A DNA stretch of 5,425 nt from Deltaproteobacteria bacterium. GTDB taxonomy: Bacteria > SAR324 > NAC60-12. The notes beneath the pieces are model-generated. The model ran no database searches. It had not been told where the DNA came from and saw only the letters and a list, made by a program, of their open reading frames with translations. Each line of letters begins with the position of its first letter. Position 1 is the stretch's first letter. The position numbers were made by a program, and so were the translations under genes. Location: assembly GCA_002730365.1 (NCBI GenBank), contig PBZZ01000081.1, positions 4,815-10,239 on the forward strand, read 5' to 3'. Below are positions 1-3,964 of this stretch, piece after piece.

Positions 1-9
1 TTGAAGTTA

Positions 10-441
10 TCATTGAAGTTGTTGATGGAGGGCCCAGGCGAGTAGGAATCCCCTCGCAGTCCAGGCTAGGGTACGAATCCAGTTTGTTTGTACCAATAGT
101 TGTTGGGCATAGGAGTCGTAGCGCTCTGAGAGACGCAGGTGCTGTGGGGCCTGCAACCAAAATGTGGAAGCCCAAATGAGCACAAGCAGTCCCAGCGTGG
201 TTCCCAATAGCGTCGATGACAAGCCAGGGGGAGGTGACCACCATAGCAGCAGTGCAGAAAATAACTCTAACAGCATGGGGCCAATCACGACCCAAGCTGT
301 TCGATGAGTATTCTGATGTTCATAGGCAGGAAAGGCTGCAGCGGGGATGTTTGCAAAAAGAGGATAGTGAACAATTTGGATCAGCCAGATCAAGCCAACC
401 ATATACCAGGTCACGATTAGATTCAGCAGGAGCCAGATCAT
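10..441 (-). CDS. Small four-helix integral membrane protein, uncharacterised family
   Basis: A 143-residue, strongly hydrophobic protein with about four predicted membrane helices: roughly residues 2-24, 49-68, 77-97 and 121-138. Conserved-looking features are a His-Tyr-Pro-Leu-Phe motif at the end of helix 1 (25-29), a polar His/Thr/Arg-rich loop (about 40-48) before helix 2, a Pro-Met-Leu-Leu-Glu-Leu segment inside helix 2 (55-60), and a cytoplasmic-looking stretch with Leu-Ser..Tyr-Asp followed by Asn-Trp-Ile-Arg-Thr (104-124). This pattern resembles a widespread family of about 150-residue bacterial membrane proteins with no known function, recalled from memory rather than searched. The ATG at 439-441 is chosen because an AAGGAAG Shine-Dalgarno sits just upstream at a normal distance; a TTG one codon earlier is too close to it. 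It is divergent from rpmJ and its downstream neighbour lies outside the window. No catalytic motif is evident and I assign no function. Confidence 0.8.
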   Translation of the reverse strand: MIWLLLNLIVTWYMVGLIWLIQIVHYPLFANIPAAAFPAYEHQNTHRTAWVVIGPMLLELFSALLLWWSPPPGLSSTLLGTTLGLLVLIWASTFWLQAPQHLRLSERYDSYAQQLLVQTNWIRTLAWTARGFLLAWALHQQLQ

Positions 442-445
442 CAAT

Positions 446-452
446 CTTCCTT
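446..452 (-). promoter_or_regulatory. Ribosome binding site deciding the start of the small membrane protein
   Basis: On the minus strand this reads AAGGAAG. Its AGGA core is six bases from the ATG at 439-441 but only three from the in-frame TTG at 442-444, so it supports the ATG. Confidence 0.65.
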
Positions 453-544
453 ATGGGTTTGAGGATAAGAATTCTAGGATTGATGGAATTTGCTGGACAT
501 TCGTAGCCAGACAAATAATCTAAATTGTTTTTCTAGTTCCTATC

Positions 545-548
545 GGAG
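545..548 (+). promoter_or_regulatory. Ribosome binding site of rpmJ
   Basis: GGAG lies eight bases before the ATG at 557. It is the main non-homology support that the 41-codon rpmJ reading frame is translated. Confidence 0.65.
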
Positions 549-556
549 TATCCAAA

Positions 557-682
557 ATGAAAGTGCTCGCATCCCTCAAGTCAGCAAAGCAGCGCCACAA
601 AGACTGCCAGATCGTTCGTCGACGTGGAAAGATTTTTGTGATCTGCAAGAGCAATCCTCGCTTCAAAGCACGCCAGAAGTGA
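557..682 (+). CDS. rpmJ: 50S ribosomal protein L36, cysteine-poor (zinc-independent) type
   Basis: A 41-residue basic protein that matches L36 along its whole length: [11 protein letters not shown] at the start, [20 protein letters not shown] in the middle and KARQK at the end. L36 is the smallest large-subunit protein and binds 23S rRNA late in 50S assembly. Two L36 forms are known. The zinc form carries a CxxC...C....H ribbon; the other, like E. coli YkgO, lacks it and has a longer N-terminal segment. This protein is the second kind: the CxxC pair is absent, the usual His after Asn-Pro-Arg is Phe36, and only Cys17 and Cys30 remain. The start is fixed by GGAG eight bases upstream. It stands alone, away from any ribosomal protein operon, divergent from a membrane-protein gene and convergent with the mlaF-like gene. 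A probable intrinsic terminator follows the stop codon. Identification is very secure although the frame is short. Confidence 0.95.
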   Translation: MKVLASLKSAKQRHKDCQIVRRRGKIFVICKSNPRFKARQK

Positions 683-689
683 GGCTGCT

Positions 690-719
690 GAGCCTCGATT
701 GACAGGGGCTCGTTCTTTC
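690..719 (+). terminator. Probable intrinsic terminator after rpmJ
   Basis: GAGCCTC (690-696) pairs with GGGGCTC (705-711), giving a seven-base-pair, GC-rich stem with one G-T wobble and an eight-base loop. It is followed by the T-rich tail GTTCTTTCTT. A competing hairpin, GAGGCT/AGCCTC (681-686 and 691-696), overlaps the rpmJ stop codon and would exclude the first one. The T-rich side faces plus-strand transcription only, so it should stop rpmJ transcripts; I see no matching terminator for the opposing minus-strand operon in this 63-base gap. Confidence 0.5.
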
Positions 720-745
720 TTCGCTAGTTCCTTCTCAGATTCGTT

Positions 746-1486
746 TCAAAACGGACCTTCCACCTTCCCGTTGATGAATTGTTGTAAAATTAGGTTCTGG
801 TTTTCCCTAATTTCCTTCGGACTCCCTTCCGCAATGATTTTGCCCTGATAGAGCATCGCCAACTTATCAGCAACCCGCATGGAATTGGGAATGTGATGGG
901 AAATGGAAATACAAGTTTTGCCAAAGTTATCACGCATTTCCACCATTAGGTTGCCGATTGCTGTGGTTGTGATTGGGTCTAGCCCGGATTCTGGCTCATC
1001 AAAGATCATGATCTTGGGCTCCATCATCAGCGCTCGCGCCACTCCTACACGCTTCTTCATTCCTCCAGAGAGTTCGGCAGGCATTTTGTCTTCTACATCG
1101 TAGAGACCTAGTCGATTGAGTGTAGAAGTGACTTTCTCAGCAATGTCACTTTCCTTGAGCTGCTTTTGGTGTTCACGCAGAGCAAAGGCAACGTTTTCAA
1201 AGACATTCATTGAATCGAAGAGGGCAGAGTACTGAAAGCACATTCCTGTTTTCTTGAGTACTTCTACACGCTGCTGCTTGCTCATCTCCAAGACATTGGC
1301 CTTATCGACAATGATCTCTCCTGAGTCTGGAATAATAAATCCAAGGATTAATTTGACGATGGTGGATTTCCCATGGCCAGAGCCTCCCATGATAACGGTA
1401 ATCTTGTTGGCAGGAATTTTTAGGGAGAGATCGTCGATGATCTTTTTGCTACCGAACGCCTTGGTGACGTGGATTAATTCAATCAT
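746..1486 (-). CDS. ABC transporter ATP-binding protein, MlaF-like (MCE lipid-transport family)
   Basis: A 246-residue single-domain ABC ATPase with every hallmark: Walker A GGSGHGKST (34-42), Q-loop Gln85, signature LSGGM (139-143), Walker B IMIFDE (159-164), D-loop SGLD (167-170) and switch His197. The MlaF/Ttg2A/Mkl subfamily is indicated by DEPxSGLDPITT after Walker B, by the Ser-His-His-Ile switch followed by Arg-Val-Ala-Asp-Lys-Leu-Ala-Met-Leu, and by the C-terminal Gln-Gln-Phe-Ile-Asn-Gly...Glu-Gly-Pro ending. Such ATPases sit on the cytoplasmic face and power an MlaE-type permease joined to an MCE (MlaD) protein, moving phospholipid or other lipids between the inner and outer membranes. 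No permease or MCE gene is in the window; downstream lies the convergent rpmJ. The gene begins five bases after the lptE-like stop codon, so the two are very likely co-transcribed. The upstream Shine-Dalgarno is weak (GAG about three bases from the ATG). An ATPase of LptB type is less likely given the C-terminus. Confidence 0.88.
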   Translation of the reverse strand: MIELIHVTKAFGSKKIIDDLSLKIPANKITVIMGGSGHGKSTIVKLILGFIIPDSGEIIVDKANVLEMSKQQRVEVLKKTGMCFQYSALFDSMNVFENVAFALREHQKQLKESDIAEKVTSTLNRLGLYDVEDKMPAELSGGMKKRVGVARALMMEPKIMIFDEPESGLDPITTTAIGNLMVEMRDNFGKTCISISHHIPNSMRVADKLAMLYQGKIIAEGSPKEIRENQNLILQQFINGKVEGPF

Positions 1487-1491
1487 GTATC

Positions 1492-2037
1492 TCAGAAAGT
1501 GTAGAAGATCTGGCTGTAGATTTTTTCGGCAAAGTTTTCGGTCAGTTCCTTTATGCCGCGGCTGAGTCGCTGACCACTAAGGTCAGCACTGCTACTGCTG
1601 TCGTTGCTGCTGGTAGAGACCTCAACTCTCAGATTTGAGACTTCCCAGAGCTGTTGATTGGTCCGTTGATCTTCAAGAATTGCGCTTCCTACAAGTGTCA
1701 GCTGCTGAGCAACAGCCAAGGCTTCGGGCTCGTCCAAGTTCAGTCGGGTCAACTGAGCCAATCGCACTCGCAGCAGTAGATCACTACGTTCACTTCCACC
1801 ACGAAGTCGAACAGCGGAATTACTGCGCAAACGACTGCTGAGAGCCTGCATCACGAAAGTTTCCAGATCGGATTCAAAGGTTTGATTTTCGATAGGTGCA
1901 ATGCCTAGGGTCGCGGCTTCTGCCGGAAGGGGAGGATTGCCGCCCTCAAACGTATATTGGCAACCAACGACTAACAACAGCAAACACAAACAAACAAATT
2001 TCTGAGGAATTGAGTTGACTCTAAAAATTTTATTCAC
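1492..2037 (-). CDS. lptE: LptE-like outer-membrane lipoprotein (LPS assembly)
   Basis: A 181-residue predicted lipoprotein. The N-terminus has basic residues (Lys3, Arg6, Lys13), then a hydrophobic core and the lipobox Leu-Val-Val-Gly-Cys with Cys26 as the lipidated residue. The mature protein opens Cys-Gln-Tyr-x-Phe-x-Gly, like the Cys-Gly-Tyr-x-Phe start of LptE. It continues with a Thr-Leu-Gly-Ile-Ala-Pro-Ile-Glu-Asn-Gln-Thr segment (about 43-53), a typical first strand of the LptE fold, and an amphipathic helix after it. LptE plugs and helps fold the LptD barrel that places LPS in the outer leaflet. A Ser-rich stretch lies at about 141-151. The start is uncertain: the frame stays open to 2241, but the GTG at 2035-2037 is the only codon that gives a normal signal peptide and it lacks a clear Shine-Dalgarno. 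It is first in an operon with the mlaF-like ATPase. LptE sequences diverge greatly, so the family call is moderate. Confidence 0.72.
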   Translation of the reverse strand: MNKIFRVNSIPQKFVCLCLLLLVVGCQYTFEGGNPPLPAEAATLGIAPIENQTFESDLETFVMQALSSRLRSNSAVRLRGGSERSDLLLRVRLAQLTRLNLDEPEALAVAQQLTLVGSAILEDQRTNQQLWEVSNLRVEVSTSSNDSSSSADLSGQRLSRGIKELTENFAEKIYSQIFYTF

Positions 2038-2128
2038 GGTAACAACTGAGGTCAGAGAGTCAAGGATAGCCCAAATTGTGAATAGGGACGGGTCGTTTTT
2101 CGATTGCGTCTTCAATGGGCATTCGTTA

Positions 2129-2150
2129 AAAAGTGGGGTTTCGAACTTTT
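2129..2150. repeat. Short inverted repeat upstream of nuoE, possible operator
   Basis: AAAAGT and ACTTTT form a perfect six-base dyad with a ten-base centre. It overlaps the weak candidate -10 box of nuoE. An alternative, nested pairing GGGG (2135-2138) with CCCC (2151-2154) is also possible. Dyads this short occur by chance, so this is only a candidate. Confidence 0.25.
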
Positions 2151-2196
2151 CCCCATCCGTGTTCGCCAGACCGGTTCCCGTTCGGTCCACCGCAAA

Positions 2197-2201
2197 AGAG
2201 G
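2197..2201 (+). promoter_or_regulatory. Ribosome binding site deciding the nuoE start
   Basis: AGAGG ends four bases before the GTG at 2206, a short but workable spacing. It supports the GTG over the upstream TTG at 2104. Confidence 0.55.
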
Positions 2202-2205
2202 TAGA

Positions 2206-2703
2206 GTGTTTTCTCCTGAAACGCAACAACAGGTTGACCATCTTTTTTCCCGCTATCCGATTCGTCGTAACGCTCTCCTGCCCCTCCTACACTTGGCTCA
2301 GAAAGAAAATCAAGGCTGGTTGGACAGCAAGTGGGTGAATCATGTAGCTGAATTGTGCGAGGTTGCGCCCACCCATGTGGAGGGAGTAGCAACCTTCTAC
2401 ACAATGTTTCGCTTTCGACCGCCGGGCAAGTATCATCTCCAAGTTTGTACTTGCGTACCCTGTTGTCTGGTAGGAGGTCCAGAAATTCTGGAGCATCTTG
2501 AGCACAAATTAGGCATTCATGTCGGTCATACTACCAAAGACGGTCTCTTCAGCATTGAAGAAATGGAGTGCATTGGAGCCTGTGCCTATGCGCCAGCAAT
2601 GATTGTCAACGAGGACTATGTAGAGCAGTTGACTCCTGAAAAAATCGATCAGCTGCTGGACAGTCTCGCTACTACACCACAAGAGCAGGAAACCCATGCT
2701 TGA
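2206..2703 (+). CDS. nuoE: NADH-quinone oxidoreductase subunit E
   Basis: A 165-residue thioredoxin-fold ferredoxin subunit of complex I, very close to the usual NuoE length. It holds the N1a [2Fe-2S] cluster and works with NuoF at the NADH-oxidising tip on the cytoplasmic side. The ligands are Cys81 and Cys86 (C-x4-C) and Cys122 and Cys126 (C-x3-C, in Cys-Ile-Gly-Ala-Cys). The helical N-terminal part carries family signatures including Leu-Leu-Pro-Leu-Leu-His-Leu-Ala-Gln (about 24-32) and Val-Ala-Thr-Phe-Tyr-Thr-Met-Phe (61-68). Two extra cysteines, 83 and 87, sit among the first ligand pair, which is unusual. The GTG start is chosen because of the AGAGG upstream and because it gives the standard N-terminus Met-Phe-Ser-Pro-Glu; the TTG at 2104 would add 34 basic residues with no family match. 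It is the first gene of the nuoEFG operon; its end overlaps nuoF by 8 bases. Confidence 0.95.
   Translation: MFSPETQQQVDHLFSRYPIRRNALLPLLHLAQKENQGWLDSKWVNHVAELCEVAPTHVEGVATFYTMFRFRPPGKYHLQVCTCVPCCLVGGPEILEHLEHKLGIHVGHTTKDGLFSIEEMECIGACAYAPAMIVNEDYVEQLTPEKIDQLLDSLATTPQEQETHA
2687..2690 (+). promoter_or_regulatory. Ribosome binding site of nuoF inside nuoE
   Basis: AGGA lies five bases before the nuoF ATG, inside the nuoE coding region. Together with the 8-base overlap it points to translational coupling. Confidence 0.55.
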
Positions 2704-3955
2704 GGAAACGCTCGTTCTCTTCCGCAACATTCGTACCTCTGGATATGAGGGTACCTTGGATAGTTACCGCAAAGCTGGTGGTTACCAGTCTTTGCAAAAA
2801 GCCTTGGCGATGCAACCCGAAGAGGTGATTGCCCTAGTCAAGGAAGCGGGTTTGCGTGGGCGAGGTGGAGCCGGATTCCCCACAGGCCTCAAGTGGAGCT
2901 TCATGGCCAAAAACACGGGTAAGCCTAGTTACTTGGTCTGTAACGCAGACGAATCTGAACCAGGGACCTGCAAGGATCGGGAATTGATGCTCAAGGATCC
3001 ACATCTTTTCCTTGAAGGGATGATGATCGGTTGCTATGCCCTGGGTTGTCATCACGGCTACATCTATGTCCGAGGGGAGTATTTCCCGGCGATCAAGAGC
3101 TTGAACAAAGCGATTGATGACTGCTATCGAGAAGGAATTCTTGGCCCAAAATTGTTGGGTGGAGACTATGCGCTGGATCTGACAGTGCACTCTGGAGCGG
3201 GTGCCTATATCTGTGGCGAAGAATCAGCCCTGTTGGATTCACTCGAGGGCAAACGCGGTCATCCCCGTGTCAAACCTCCATTTCCTGCAGTTGCCGGGTT
3301 CAATAGTTGTCCGACGAGTGTGAACAACGTTGAGACCCTGACCAACGTCACAGCCATATTGGAAATGGGGGCAGATGCCTACAAGAACTTGGGCAGTCCC
3401 AATAATGCAGGAACTCACTTGGTAAGCTTGAGTGGGCATGTCAATAGACCCGGTGTATACGAAGTGGCAATGGGGGTTGGCCTGCGAGACATTATTCAAG
3501 AACTCGGAGGTGGAGTGCGTGGAGGAAAGCAACTCAAGGGAGTGATTCCTGGAGGTTCCTCTTCTCCAGTACTACGAGCAGATGAAATAGATATTGCCTA
3601 TGACTTTGATTCGGTTGGGAAGGCCGGATCGATGATGGGCTCGTCGGCAATCATGGTCTTTGATGAAGACACGGATGTGGTCAAGTTGCTGCACCGAATC
3701 TCCCGTTTTTACAATCACGAATCCTGTGGTCAATGTACTCCCTGCCGCGAAGGGACTCACTGGGCTCGACAGTTGCTCCGAGATTTTCTGCAGAACAACG
3801 GTAGTGAGCGTAAACTCAACAGATTGCAAAGAGTTGGGCGCAACATGGGAGGGACTACACTCTGCGCACTCGGAGACGCTGCCTCTATGCCGATTGTCAG
3901 CTTCCTTAAGAAATTCCCCAATGATTTTCGACAGTACTACACAACTGCTTCCTGA
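2696..3955 (+). CDS. nuoF: NADH-quinone oxidoreductase subunit F (NADH- and FMN-binding)
   Basis: A 419-residue subunit that oxidises NADH, passing a hydride to FMN and electrons on to cluster N3. The glycine-rich FMN/NADH region GLRGRGGAGFPTGLKW spans 52-67, with Cys-Asn-Ala-Asp-Glu-Ser-Glu-Pro-Gly at 82-90. The second signature GAGAYICGEESAL is at 167-179, followed by Leu-Glu-Gly-Lys-Arg-Gly-His-Pro-Arg. A soluble-ligand-binding beta-grasp (SLBB) domain covers about 243-300. The [4Fe-4S] N3 ligands are Cys344, Cys347, Cys350 (Ser-Cys-Gly-Gln-Cys-Thr-Pro-Cys) and Cys390 (Leu-Cys-Ala-Leu-Gly-Asp). All expected motifs are intact and the length is normal for the family (E. coli about 445). The same fold occurs in HoxF-type hydrogenase and formate dehydrogenase diaphorases, but the long NuoG that follows favours complex I. 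It overlaps nuoE by 8 bases and is 9 bases upstream of nuoG. Confidence 0.97.
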   Translation: MLEETLVLFRNIRTSGYEGTLDSYRKAGGYQSLQKALAMQPEEVIALVKEAGLRGRGGAGFPTGLKWSFMAKNTGKPSYLVCNADESEPGTCKDRELMLKDPHLFLEGMMIGCYALGCHHGYIYVRGEYFPAIKSLNKAIDDCYREGILGPKLLGGDYALDLTVHSGAGAYICGEESALLDSLEGKRGHPRVKPPFPAVAGFNSCPTSVNNVETLTNVTAILEMGADAYKNLGSPNNAGTHLVSLSGHVNRPGVYEVAMGVGLRDIIQELGGGVRGGKQLKGVIPGGSSSPVLRADEIDIAYDFDSVGKAGSMMGSSAIMVFDEDTDVVKLLHRISRFYNHESCGQCTPCREGTHWARQLLRDFLQNNGSERKLNRLQRVGRNMGGTTLCALGDAASMPIVSFLKKFPNDFRQYYTTAS

Positions 3956-3964
3956 GAAAAAGTG

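Larger units (their letters stand above)
442..556. promoter_or_regulatory. Divergent intergenic region with presumed promoters for the membrane-protein gene and rpmJ
   Basis: This 115-base gap separates two genes transcribed away from each other, so it should hold a promoter for each. On the minus strand TAGAAT (476-471) is a good match to a sigma-70 -10 box but has no convincing -35 partner. On the plus strand TAATCT (516-521) is a possible -10 box for rpmJ, with only a weak -35-like CTGGAC at 493-498. Neither promoter is secure from sequence alone. Confidence 0.3.
2038..2205. promoter_or_regulatory. Divergent control region between lptE-mlaF and nuoEFG
   Basis: This 168-base gap must hold promoters for both operons. 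For nuoE, TTGCGT (2104-2109) and TAAAAA (2127-2132) are 17 bases apart, the right spacing but poor matches to sigma-70 boxes. Around and just after this lies the inverted repeat AAAAGT/ACTTTT (2129-2134 and 2145-2150), which could be an operator. Further on, GACCG/CGGTC (2169-2173 and 2183-2187) could form a small hairpin in the nuo leader RNA. No clear promoter for lptE was found. The plus-strand frame of nuoE stays open back to a TTG at 2104, which I do not think is used. Confidence 0.3.

Noticed and set aside
1..20. Direct repeat TTGAAGTT at 1-8 and 13-20
   Set aside because: Only eight bases, partly inside the end of a coding region; too short to call a repeat element or attachment site.
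490..702. A 70-codon plus-strand frame over rpmJ
   Set aside because: The rpmJ frame (557-682) is in a different phase and matches L36 along its whole length, so this is a shadow.
2104..2205. A 34-residue N-terminal extension of NuoE from a TTG codon
   Set aside because: The added residues are not like any NuoE N-terminus, and the GTG at 2206 has a ribosome binding site and gives a normal-length protein.
2126..2404. A 92-codon minus-strand frame opposite the start of nuoE
   Set aside because: It is antisense to nuoE, shows no family features, and would overlap the divergent control region.
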